This document shows, one piece after another, positions 1-7,047 of a stretch of 15,183 nucleotides of DNA. The DNA is from GCA-003244245 sp036494005 (GTDB lineage: Bacteria; Actinomycetota; Actinomycetes; Mycobacteriales; Pseudonocardiaceae). How positions within the stretch are numbered: position 1 is the first letter of the stretch; the number at the start of each line of letters is the position of its first letter. The notes beneath the pieces were generated by a model, which ran no database searches, had not been told where the DNA came from, and saw only the letters and a list, made by a program, of their open reading frames with translations. Made by a program: the position numbers and the translations under genes. The stretch lies in NCBI GenBank assembly GCA_036494005.1, contig DASXOV010000150.1, forward strand, positions 1 through 15,183. The letters run 5' to 3'.

Positions 1-18
1 ACGGCCAAGGGTGGTGCC

Positions 19-2127
19 ATGGGCACGAGAGGCAACGGTGAGCGCCCCGATCACGCCGGGGTGGTGCAGGACCCGTCCCGGATCCGCAACGTGGCCCTGG
101 TCGGGCCGTCCGGGGCGGGGAAGACGACGCTGGCGGAGGCGCTACTCGCGGCAACCGGCGTGATCAGCCGCACCGGCACGGTCATCGACGGCACGACGGT
201 GTGCGACCACGATCCGGCGGCGGTACGCCAGCAGCGGTCGGTGACGCTGGCGATCGCCCCGCTGCACCACGATGACACCAAGATCAATCTGGTCGACACC
301 CCCGGCTACGCCGATTTCGTGGGTGAACTACGTGCTGGGCTGCGGGCGGTGGACGCGGCCATGTTCGTGGTGTGTTCAGCGGAGAGTGTCGATCCGGTGA
401 CGGTCGCGCTGTGGCAGGAGTGCGCGAAGGTCGGCATGCCCAGAGCGGTCGTGGTCAGCAGGCTGGATCACCCGAGGGCCGATCTGGAGGGCGAGATCAC
501 CGCATGCCGGGCAGCCTTCGGGGCGGGAGTCCTGCCACTCTACCTGCCCGTGCGCGACGACAGCGGCGCCGTGACCGGGCTGGCGGGTCTGCTGTCGCAG
601 CGGCTGTTCGACTACGGCGAGGGATACCCCCCGGTCGAGGGTGAGCGCAGTGCGGTGGACGACGCCGAGTTCGCCGTCGCCCGCAATGAACTCATCGAAG
701 GGATCATCGCCGAGAGCGAGGACGAGTCCCTGATGGAGCGCTACCTCGGTGGTGCGGAGCTTGACAGCGATCTGCTGATCGACGATCTGGAAACCGCGGT
801 CGCCCGCGGCTCGTTCCATCCGGTGATCCCGGCCTGCGCCGCGACCGGGGTGGGGCTCGCCGAACTGCTCGAGGTGCTCACCAGCGCCTTCCCCGCTCCC
901 GGTGAGCGGACCCCGCCGCCGGTGACCCGTCCCGACGGGTCGCAGCACCCCGCCGTGAACGTGGACCCCGGCGCCCCGCTGGCCGCAGAAGTGGTGCGCA
1001 CCACCGTCGACCCCTACCAGGGCCGGGTGTCGCTGGTGCGGGTCTTCTCCGGAACGTTGCAGCCGGATCGCCCGGTCCATGTCTCCGGACACGGGCTGGG
1101 CGACCGCGGCCACGCCGACCATGACGTCGACGAACGCGTCGCGCACGTGTACACGCCGCTGGGCGGCACCTTGACCGAGGTGCCACGTTGTGTGGCCGGT
1201 GATCTCTGTGCGGTGACCAAGGTGAGCTCCGCAGAGACCGGTGACACCCTGTCCACGCCGGAGGACCCACTGCTGATGGCGCCGTGGACGATGCCGGAAC
1301 CACTGCTGCCGGTGGCCGTGGTGGGTCGCAGCCGCAGCGACGAGGACGCGCTGGCCCGCGGACTGGGCAGGCTGGTGGCCGCAGATCCCACACTGCGGCT
1401 GGAACGCAATGCCGAGACGCACCAGATGGTGCTGTGGTGCATGGGCGAGGCACACGCCGACGTCGTGCTCTCCCGACTGCGGGCAGGGGGCGCCGACGTG
1501 GACACCGAACCGGTCGTGGTGCCGCATCGGGAGACCTTCGGCGGTCCAGCCAAGGGGCACGGGCGGCACGTCAAGCAGTCCGGCGGACACGGCCAGTACG
1601 CGGTGTGCGACATCGAGGTGGAACCACTGCCCCGCGGCGGCGGGTTCGAGTTCGTGGACAAGGTGGTCGGCGGGGCGGTGCCGCACCAGTTCATCCCCAG
1701 CGTCGAGAAGGGGGTCCGGGCGCAGATGGAGCGTGGCCTCGGAGCCGGCTTCCCCCTGGTGGATATCCGGGTGACCTTGTTCGACGGGAAGGCGCACAGC
1801 GTCGACTCCTCCGACGCCGCGTTCCAGATGGCCGGGTCGCTCGCGCTCAGGGATGCCGCCGAGAAGGGCAACGTGATCTCCCTGGAGCCGCTGGACGAGG
1901 TGGAGGTGCAGATGCCGGAGGAGCACCTGGGAACCGTGCTGGGTGATCTGTCCGGCAGGCGCGGCAGGGTGCTGGGCACCGAGACCGACGAAGCGGGCCG
2001 GATGCTGGTACACGCCGAGGTACCGGTGGCCGAGTTGGTGCGCTACGCCGTCGATCTTCGTGGCCTGACCTCCGGCACCGCCTCGTTCACCCGGCGGTTC
2101 AGCCGCTACGCGCCTGCTTCGTCGTGA
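19..2127 (+). CDS. fusA2: EF-G-like translational GTPase (EF-G2 / FusA2 type)
   Basis: A 702-residue elongation-factor-G paralogue, close to EF-G in length. The P-loop GPSGAGKT is at residues 29-36, a switch-I-like segment QQRSVTL at 71-77, and the G3 motif DTPGY at 93-97. The G4 position reads SRLD (147-150) instead of the usual NKxD, so guanine recognition is degenerate, as I recall for mycobacterial FusA2 (TKLD). Domain II is near 315-420; domain IV carries KGHGRHVKQSGGHGQY. It has no ribosomal-protein neighbours, so it is not the housekeeping fusA of the str operon. EF-G2 paralogues bind GTP and ribosomes, but their role in translocation is unclear; ribosome protection or recycling are possible. 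The ATG at 19 is preceded by AAGGGTGG and fits the expected N-terminus. Family call is very secure; exact role is not. Confidence 0.93.
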   Translation: MGTRGNGERPDHAGVVQDPSRIRNVALVGPSGAGKTTLAEALLAATGVISRTGTVIDGTTVCDHDPAAVRQQRSVTLAIAPLHHDDTKINLVDTPGYADFVGELRAGLRAVDAAMFVVCSAESVDPVTVALWQECAKVGMPRAVVVSRLDHPRADLEGEITACRAAFGAGVLPLYLPVRDDSGAVTGLAGLLSQRLFDYGEGYPPVEGERSAVDDAEFAVARNELIEGIIAESEDESLMERYLGGAELDSDLLIDDLETAVARGSFHPVIPACAATGVGLAELLEVLTSAFPAPGERTPPPVTRPDGSQHPAVNVDPGAPLAAEVVRTTVDPYQGRVSLVRVFSGTLQPDRPVHVSGHGLGDRGHADHDVDERVAHVYTPLGGTLTEVPRCVAGDLCAVTKVSSAETGDTLSTPEDPLLMAPWTMPEPLLPVAVVGRSRSDEDALARGLGRLVAADPTLRLERNAETHQMVLWCMGEAHADVVLSRLRAGGADVDTEPVVVPHRETFGGPAKGHGRHVKQSGGHGQYAVCDIEVEPLPRGGGFEFVDKVVGGAVPHQFIPSVEKGVRAQMERGLGAGFPLVDIRVTLFDGKAHSVDSSDAAFQMAGSLALRDAAEKGNVISLEPLDEVEVQMPEEHLGTVLGDLSGRRGRVLGTETDEAGRMLVHAEVPVAELVRYAVDLRGLTSGTASFTRRFSRYAPASS

Positions 2128-2138
2128 TCGCGGCGCAG

Positions 2139-2153
2139 GGCGGCTCACCCGCC
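2139..2153. terminator. Possible weak bidirectional stem-loop between convergent genes
   Basis: GGCGG (2139-2143) and CCGCC (2149-2153) can form a 5-bp GC stem with a CTCAC loop. It lies in the 32-nt gap between the ends of the EF-G-like gene and the LemA-like gene. There is no T-tract on either strand, so intrinsic termination is uncertain, and GC-rich DNA yields such stems by chance. Confidence 0.22.
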
Positions 2154-2159
2154 GGGGAC

Positions 2160-2648
2160 TCACCCGGGAACCGAGGGTTCGGCGATCTCGAAGTAGCGCG
2201 GTAGCGGGGCGGTGCCCGACAACCGCAGCCAGCGCACCATGCGATGGGACCGCAACGCGAGCGTGTCGCGGACCGCGTCGTTGTAGACCCGGCGGGCGAT
2301 CACAATGCGCTGCTCCGCGTCAGCCAACTGGGCCGCCCGAACGGGATCGAGGCGGGTGCGGTCCAGCACCGCGAGCACCCTTCCCAGTTCGTTCTCGGCG
2401 TCCTCCCGAGCCGCCCGCTCGGCTCGCAGCGCCGCGTCGGCCGCGTCGGCCTCAGCAGCGCTCGGGCAGCCGCCGCCCGGTCCACCGACCACGCGGGCCC
2501 GCCTGCTCAGCGCGGCGTCCAGCGCACCCCACGCCGCGTCAGTGCGTACGTGCAGCCGGTCCAGGCGGCCGGCCATCCGTACCACCCCCACCAGGCCTGC
2601 CGCGGCACCCAGCAGCCCGGCGACCATGGCCACCCCGCCCACTCTCAT
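2160..2648 (-). CDS. Short LemA-like single-pass membrane protein
   Basis: 162 residues. An N-terminal hydrophobic helix (about 5-22, rich in G/A/V/L) is followed by a long charged helical region. The segment DRLHVRTDAAWGALDAALSR (29-48) resembles the LemA pattern of a helix with conserved Trp and Leu after the membrane anchor. The C-terminal ARRVYNDAVRDT followed by PRYFE matches the most conserved LemA signature (ARR-YND-AVRD ... YFE). A Gly-rich loop (55-61) interrupts the middle, and the alternating Ala/Glu/Arg region looks like a coiled coil. The function of LemA proteins is not settled. The ATG overlaps the pimA stop as ATGA, so it is probably translationally coupled and last in the PIM operon. 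As I recall, mycobacteria have a Nudix-containing membrane protein at this position; no Nudix box is visible here. Confidence 0.78.
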   Translation of the reverse strand: MRVGGVAMVAGLLGAAAGLVGVVRMAGRLDRLHVRTDAAWGALDAALSRRARVVGGPGGGCPSAAEADAADAALRAERAAREDAENELGRVLAVLDRTRLDPVRAAQLADAEQRIVIARRVYNDAVRDTLALRSHRMVRWLRLSGTAPLPRYFEIAEPSVPG

Positions 2649-3802
2649 CGTTGCACCCGCAGCAGGTGGGAACCGGCCACGGATAACAGCCTGCGCGGGT
2701 CAGCGGCCACCGCCGTCTCGTAGACCTGCACCACCCGGCGGGCCACCACGGGCCAGTCCCACGCGGCGGCGCGTCGTCGTCCCGCGCCGGCCAGCTCGGC
2801 GCGGCGCGGGAGATCGTCGAGCAGGTCACCGATCGACGCAGCCAGCGCGGCCGGTGCCGCTGGTGGGACCAGCACGCCGGCCCGGCCCCCGTCCAGCACC
2901 CGGCGGAAGGCCTCGAGGTCGCTGGCCAGCACGGGAGTACCTGCAGCCATCGCCTCGGTGAGCACGATGCCGAAACTCTCGCCCCCGATCGCGGGCACGC
3001 ACAGCAGGTCCACACTGCGCAGCACCGCGGCCTTGCCCTGCTCCCCCAGCCCGTCCAGCACCGTGATCCGGGGCGCCAGCTCCGGGCCCGCCACCCGGCG
3101 CAGTGCCGAGGTGTCCCCGTGGCCGACCACCAGCAGTCGCAGCTCGGGCCGGCTCACGGCCAGCGAGCGCAGGGCGGCCAGCAGCACCGGCATTCCCTTG
3201 CGCGGCTCGTCGAATCGGCCGATGAACCCGACGGTGCCGCCCGATCGCGGGTACCCGGACAGCGGGGCGGCCTCGGCGAACAGGGCGACGTCGACCCCAT
3301 TGGGGATCTCCACGGCGTCCCCGCCGAGGTACTCGACCTGCACCCGCCGGGCCAGCGACGAGACCGCGATCCGGGCGGTGATCTTCTCCATCGGAGGTTG
3401 CAGCAGCCCGTGCGCCGCCGCCAGCGCCCACGACCGCGTGGTGGCCATGTGGAACGTCGCGACGACGGGCACATCGGCCAGCGCGAGAGCGATCAGCGAC
3501 ACGCTCGGCGCGGCAGGCTCGTGCAGGTGCAACACGTCGAAGTTGTGCACCCGCAGCCAGCGCCGCGCCCGGCTGACGGCGACCGGACCGAACGCCAGCG
3601 GGGCGACCGAGCCGTTGTAGGGGACTCGGACAGCCCGGCCCGCCCCCGTGACGAAGTCCGGCAGCGGACCGCCCGCTCCAGCCGGAGCGAGCACGTCCAC
3701 CCGGTGCCCGAGGCCGCGCAGGCCCTGCGCCAGGCCCAGTACATGCGCCTGTACTCCGCCCCGCGCCGCAAGGGAGTACGGGCAGACCATTCCGATCCGC
3801 AC
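2645..3802 (-). CDS. pimA: Phosphatidyl-myo-inositol alpha-mannosyltransferase PimA (GT4)
   Basis: Transfers the first mannose from GDP-mannose to the 2-position of PI, giving PIM1, at the cytoplasmic membrane face. With the GTG start at 3802 it has 385 residues and begins RIGMVCPYS, as in mycobacterial PimA; upstream in-frame codons lie inside patA. Key residues align: Gly15-Gly16 loop, PYNGSVA near 61, His118 in ATFH, EIPNGVDV (165-172), Arg196 and Lys202 in GRFDEPRKGM, and the GT4 EX7E pair Glu275/Glu283 in GGESFGIVLTE. The protein is a two-Rossmann-domain GT-B fold, membrane-associated but not membrane-spanning. It follows patA by 7 nt with a G-rich SD inside the patA 3' end, and overlaps the LemA-like gene by 4 nt. 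The C-terminus is slightly shorter than in mycobacteria. The assignment is very secure because both neighbours belong to the same pathway. Confidence 0.95.
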   Translation of the reverse strand: MRIGMVCPYSLAARGGVQAHVLGLAQGLRGLGHRVDVLAPAGAGGPLPDFVTGAGRAVRVPYNGSVAPLAFGPVAVSRARRWLRVHNFDVLHLHEPAAPSVSLIALALADVPVVATFHMATTRSWALAAAHGLLQPPMEKITARIAVSSLARRVQVEYLGGDAVEIPNGVDVALFAEAAPLSGYPRSGGTVGFIGRFDEPRKGMPVLLAALRSLAVSRPELRLLVVGHGDTSALRRVAGPELAPRITVLDGLGEQGKAAVLRSVDLLCVPAIGGESFGIVLTEAMAAGTPVLASDLEAFRRVLDGGRAGVLVPPAAPAALAASIGDLLDDLPRRAELAGAGRRRAAAWDWPVVARRVVQVYETAVAADPRRLLSVAGSHLLRVQR

Positions 3803-3809
3803 GGCCCCA

Positions 3810-4724
3810 CTATCCCCCGCCGGGTCGGGGGCTGATCGGGCGCGGGTCGGCCAGGTCGGCCGTCCAGAGCGGCTGCAGCATGTGCCAGTCCTGCGGATGC
3901 GCCGCAATGTCGGTGGCGAAGTGGTCCGCCACCAGCTGGGTCGCCGCAGCCACCTCTGAGCGGCCCCGCACCGGCACCGGCGGGTGGAAACGGATGCCCC
4001 AGCCGTCCGGGGTGAACCAGCAGCCGATGACCAGCAGGGTTGCCCCGGTAGCAGCGGCGAGCCGGGCCGGTCCCTGCGGCATCCGGGCCGGTTCGCCGAA
4101 GAAGTCGACCTCGACCCCGGCGGCGGTGAGGTCCCGGTCGGCCAGCAGGCACACCACTCCGCCCGAATGCAGCCGCCGGATCAGCTGCGGCGTCGGACTC
4201 CCCGACCCGGTCAGCGGGATGATGTCGAAGCCCAGCGAGGCGCGGTAGTCCACAAAGCGCCGGTACAGTGCCTCTGGCCGCAGTCGCTCGACGACTGTGC
4301 TGAACGGTCCATGGCGCCCGACGAACCACAGTCCGGCCATGTCCCAGTTGCCGGAGTGCGGCAGTACCGCCACCACCCCGCGACCGGTGTCCAGCGCGGC
4401 GTTCAGATGTTCGACCTCGTCCATGGTGCCGTCCATCCGGTCCCGCAATGCGCGGTGATCGGCCGAAGGCAGGGTGAAGACCTCCTGCCAGTACCGCGCG
4501 TAGGACCGCAACCCGTCCCGGACCAGCGTGTCGAGTTCAGCCGCGGTGGCATCCGGCACCACGCGGGCGAGGTTGCGGCGCAACTGGCGCCCGCCGGGGC
4601 CGTCCCGGCGGGCGGCCAGGTCCGCACCGGCTCGGAACGCGCTGGTGGCCAGCCGCTCCGGCGCACCCCGGACCAGCCGCCAGGCCGCGGCGTAGCCGAA
4701 GTCGGTGAGCCGGTCGGTCAGCAC
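3810..4724 (-). CDS. patA: Phosphatidylinositol mannoside acyltransferase PatA
   Basis: 304 residues, LpxL/HtrB-like lysophospholipid acyltransferase superfamily. Transfers a palmitoyl group from acyl-CoA to position 6 of the mannose that PimA adds, giving acylated PIM1/PIM2. The catalytic HxxxxD motif is LPHSGNWD (His123, Asp128). Other family blocks are VERLRPEALYRRF (145-157), RASLGFDIIPL (161-171), CLLADRDLT (192-200) and VEVDFFGEPARMPQGPA (204-220), followed by HPQDWHMLQP (276-285). There is no strong signal peptide; amphipathic helices at the N-terminus would associate it with the inner leaflet. The start is GTG at 4724, 4 nt after the pgsA stop, with GGTGAG just upstream. Context between pgsA and pimA supports PatA over a generic lipid A acyltransferase. 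Confidence 0.95.
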   Translation of the reverse strand: MLTDRLTDFGYAAAWRLVRGAPERLATSAFRAGADLAARRDGPGGRQLRRNLARVVPDATAAELDTLVRDGLRSYARYWQEVFTLPSADHRALRDRMDGTMDEVEHLNAALDTGRGVVAVLPHSGNWDMAGLWFVGRHGPFSTVVERLRPEALYRRFVDYRASLGFDIIPLTGSGSPTPQLIRRLHSGGVVCLLADRDLTAAGVEVDFFGEPARMPQGPARLAAATGATLLVIGCWFTPDGWGIRFHPPVPVRGRSEVAAATQLVADHFATDIAAHPQDWHMLQPLWTADLADPRPISPRPGGG

Positions 4725-4728
4725 CTGC

Positions 4729-5343
4729 TCACCGGGCCTGGCGCTGCTGGGCGCTGCGTCGCACGGCGAGCAACCGCTGCGCCACGGTCAGCACCTGCAG
4801 TCCGGCGAGCAACCACAGCGCCAGCATGATCGCGAAGGGCACCCCGATCCCGGTCAGTCCGGCGCCGAGCAGCGTGATGATGAACCGTTCCGCGCGCTCC
4901 ACCATCCCGCCGTCCGCGGTCAGGCCGGAGGCCTCGGCCCGGGCCTTGATGTAGGAGATCACCTGGGCGGTCACCAGGCACACCAGGGCCGCCACAGCCA
5001 GCGGGCGATCACCCCCCACCCCGAAGCACCACCAGGTCAGCCCCGCGAACAGCGCACCATCGGCGATCCGGTCACACGTGGCGTCCAGCACGGCGCCGAA
5101 CGGGGTGCCATACCCCCTGGCCCGGGCGATCGCACCGTCAAGCAGGTCGAACAGCACGAAGAACGTGACTCCCGCGGTGCCCGCGAACAGTTGCCCTCGG
5201 GGAAAGAACCACAGCGCCGACGCCACCGCGCCCGCCGTACCGACCAGCGTGACCGCATCGGGCCCGACCCCCCTGCGTAGCAGCCAGGCACCCACCGGAT
5301 CCAGGAACCGGGAGACCGAAGCACGAGCGAAGATGTTGAGCAT
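4729..5343 (-). CDS. pgsA: Phosphatidylinositol phosphate synthase (CDP-alcohol phosphatidyltransferase)
   Basis: Joins CDP-diacylglycerol and inositol-1-phosphate to give phosphatidylinositol phosphate, the precursor of PI and PIMs. The 204-residue protein carries the complete CDP-OH-P motif: Asp66, Asp69-Gly70, Ala73-Arg74, Gly83, Asp87 and Asp91 (DLLDGAIAR ... GAVLDATCD). The block SYIKARAEASGL (130-141) is typical of actinobacterial PgsA1/PIPS and distinguishes it from PG-phosphate synthases. About six membrane helices are expected, several obvious by eye (35-50, 55-70, 110-130, 152-185). The ATG at 5343 (MLNIFARASV) gives the family length; the reading frame stays open to 5757, but that extension lies over the preceding gene. 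It is 14 nt after the PF03706 gene and 4 nt before patA. Confidence 0.95.
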   Translation of the reverse strand: MLNIFARASVSRFLDPVGAWLLRRGVGPDAVTLVGTAGAVASALWFFPRGQLFAGTAGVTFFVLFDLLDGAIARARGYGTPFGAVLDATCDRIADGALFAGLTWWCFGVGGDRPLAVAALVCLVTAQVISYIKARAEASGLTADGGMVERAERFIITLLGAGLTGIGVPFAIMLALWLLAGLQVLTVAQRLLAVRRSAQQRQAR

Positions 5344-5357
5344 CGCGGACCTGCGCC

Positions 5358-6314
5358 TCAGCCGGAAACCGGTTGGTGGTCGTCGACCAGCTGCGGCTGC
5401 TCGGGTGCCCGCATGCCTATGCCGACCAGTGCCCACGCTGCGTCGGAAAGAGTGTGCACCACACGGGAGAGCAGTACCACAGCCGCCGCCGCTGCGCCCC
5501 AGGGCACGACCGGCCCGAGCACCATGAGCAGGGCGACCTCCCGCACCCCCAGACCGGCCGGGGTCACGACCAGCACACCGGCGGCGAGGAAACCGACGGT
5601 CCAGGCGAGCGCGAAACCACCGAGCGCCGTCGGCAACAGCGCATCGGTGCCCGACGGGGTCACCGGGGTGAGCAGCAGCAGCATGCTCAGGCCGTAACCC
5701 GTCCAGGTGACCGCGAGCCAGCCCAATGCCTGCACCACCGCGGTCCCCGACACCCACTCCGGTGCGGTGCCCCGGCCCAGCACGCGGTGCACCAGGCGCA
5801 GCACCGGCAGGACCAGCCGGGGGTGCAGGCAGGTGAGCAGCAGCGGAGCCAGGAACGCGACCCAGCCGAACCGGTTGGACACCGGCCCCGAGGCGAACGG
5901 CAACACCAGGGCGGCCACGACCGCCCCGGTCGCGGTGTGCGCCACCACGAAGAGCACCGACGCCGCAGTGGTGCGGGAGGTCGGGACTCCGTGCTCACGA
6001 CCCAGCCTGGCCTGCGCCACGTAGGCCCACACCGTGCCCGGGATGTACTTGCCGATCTGACCGGTGAAGAAGACCCGGACCGCCCCGTGCAGGTCCAGCG
6101 GGGCCCCCACTCCGCGCAGCAGGCTCCGCCAGGCCAGCCCGGAGGCGCCCAGCCCGGCGGCGGCGGCGAGGAATGCGCCGAGCACCGCAGGCAGGCCGAT
6201 CTGCCAGACGGCATCCAGCGCACCCCCGGCGTCCCCGGCGAGCCGCCAGACCAGGATCCCCAGTGCGACACCGAGGAACGACACGCGCCCGAGGATCACG
6301 AGGAAGCGCTTCAC
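5358..6314 (-). CDS. PF03706 (UPF0104) integral membrane protein, MprF-flippase/AglD-like
   Basis: 318 residues from a GTG at 6314, with about seven or eight hydrophobic helices (roughly 5-24, 42-60, 117-139, 150-163, 190-215, 227-250, 260-283, 284-301). Family landmarks are GKYIPGTVW (88-96) and TPAGLGVREV (251-260), the PxGxGxxE block seen in the 'lysylphosphatidylglycerol synthase TM region' family. The soluble lysyl-transferase domain of MprF is absent, so this is only the membrane part, a domain implicated in lipid flipping in MprF. It lies 55 nt after the HIT gene and 14 nt before pgsA, so it is probably co-transcribed with PI/PIM synthesis. The open frame extends to 6578 but runs over the HIT gene; GGAG lies about 13 nt before the GTG, a modest SD. 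Substrate unknown; a lipid flippase is inference. Confidence 0.85.
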   Translation of the reverse strand: MKRFLVILGRVSFLGVALGILVWRLAGDAGGALDAVWQIGLPAVLGAFLAAAAGLGASGLAWRSLLRGVGAPLDLHGAVRVFFTGQIGKYIPGTVWAYVAQARLGREHGVPTSRTTAASVLFVVAHTATGAVVAALVLPFASGPVSNRFGWVAFLAPLLLTCLHPRLVLPVLRLVHRVLGRGTAPEWVSGTAVVQALGWLAVTWTGYGLSMLLLLTPVTPSGTDALLPTALGGFALAWTVGFLAAGVLVVTPAGLGVREVALLMVLGPVVPWGAAAAAVVLLSRVVHTLSDAAWALVGIGMRAPEQPQLVDDHQPVSG

Positions 6315-6369
6315 CCGATGACCTGATCTCCGGTGGCCTTCCGGCGCCGCTCGGCCGGCCGGCAGGTGT

Positions 6370-7047
6370 TCAGGACAACTCCGTCCACGCGTCCGCCAGC
6401 AGTGTCCGAGTCTGCGTGAGCAACTGCGGCAGCACCTTCGTCCTGCCGACGACCGGCATGAAGTTCGCGTCGCCACCCCATCGGGGCACCACGTGCTGGT
6501 GCAGATGGGCGGCGATGCCGGCACCGGCGATGGCTCCTTGGTTGATCCCGATGTTGAAACCGTGCGGTGCGGCGGCACGGCGGGTGGCCAGCATGGCCCG
6601 CTGGGTGAAGCCGGCCAGTTCGGCGGTCTCCTCGGTGGTCAGGTCGGGGTAGTCGGCGACGTGCCGGAACGGCACCACCATCAGGTGACCGGGGTTGTAG
6701 GGGTAGAGGTTGAGCACCGCGTAGACGGTACGGCCGCGGGCGATCACCAAGCCCTCGGCATCGTCCATCCGGACGATCCGGCAGAACGGGCATTCTCCCG
6801 TGCTGGTCCCGGGGCCGGGTTTGCCCTCACCCTTGATGTAGGCCATCCGGTGCGGCGTCCACAACCGCTGCAACGCATCCGGCACCCCGACCCCGTCCTG
6901 GGCTTCCAACTCCGGAGACCGCGGAGCCTCGGGGTCGTCCGGAGCCTGGACGTCCGGGGGCCGGAGGGGCAACGCGAAGTCCGGAGCCGGGGATTTCGGA
7001 GCCGGGGATTTCGGGGCCGTGGATTTCGGGACCCCGGCTGCGGTCAC
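6370..7047 (-). CDS. HIT-family protein, Ap4A phosphorylase/hydrolase type (Rv2613c-like)
   Basis: 225 residues. The HIT motif is HLHQHVVPRW (His181, His183, His185), preceded by YPYNPGHLMVVPFRHV (115-130) and the conserved RLWTPHRMAYI near 61-71. This is the group of mycobacterial Rv2613c, reported to phosphorolyse diadenosine tetraphosphate, a dinucleotide made by aminoacyl-tRNA synthetases; adjacency to thrS fits that link. A Cys86-x-x-Cys89 pair (ECPFC) could bind zinc and is absent from Rv2613c as I recall it. The first 55 residues are a low-complexity Pro/Ala/Lys extension with PKSxA repeats. The start is GTG at 7047, overlapping the thrS stop as GTGA. It could alternatively begin further in, since the extension is poorly constrained, but a later start would lose the coupling. 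Confidence 0.9.
   Translation of the reverse strand: MTAAGVPKSTAPKSPAPKSPAPDFALPLRPPDVQAPDDPEAPRSPELEAQDGVGVPDALQRLWTPHRMAYIKGEGKPGPGTSTGECPFCRIVRMDDAEGLVIARGRTVYAVLNLYPYNPGHLMVVPFRHVADYPDLTTEETAELAGFTQRAMLATRRAAAPHGFNIGINQGAIAGAGIAAHLHQHVVPRWGGDANFMPVVGRTKVLPQLLTQTRTLLADAWTELS
6983..7027. repeat. Three tandem 15-bp repeats in the HIT gene 5' end
   Basis: The 15-bp unit GGAGCCGGGGATTTC (plus strand) occurs at 6983-6997 and 6998-7012 identically, and at 7013-7027 with two mismatches. It is read in frame on the minus strand as PKSPA / PKSPA / PKSTA at the N-terminus of the HIT protein. Because the unit is a multiple of three, copy-number slippage would keep the frame. Confidence 0.85.

Noticed and set aside
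376..2163. Long minus-strand ORF of 595 codons opposite the EF-G-like gene
   Set aside because: It is the antisense shadow of a well-conserved GTPase; the translation is His/Gln/Arg-rich with no domain, as expected in high-GC DNA.
3803..3907. Upstream extension of pimA from 3907
   Set aside because: It lies inside patA, and the GTG at 3802 gives the conserved PimA N-terminus RIGMVCPYS.
5344..5757. Upstream extension of pgsA to give a 342-residue protein
   Set aside because: The extra residues are the preceding PF03706 gene read out of frame; ATG at 5343 gives the normal PIP synthase length and N-terminus.
5358..6314. Full MprF (lysyl-phosphatidylglycerol synthase)
   Set aside because: Only the membrane region is present; the soluble aminoacyl-transferase domain is missing and the gene ends before pgsA.
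6354..6363. Palindrome GCCGGCCGGC between HIT and the PF03706 gene
   Set aside because: A 10-bp all-GC palindrome is expected by chance at this base composition and has no supporting context.
6315..6578. Upstream extension of the PF03706 gene
   Set aside because: It overlaps the HIT coding sequence out of frame and reads as Arg/Cys-rich shadow sequence; the GTG at 6314 begins the first membrane helix.
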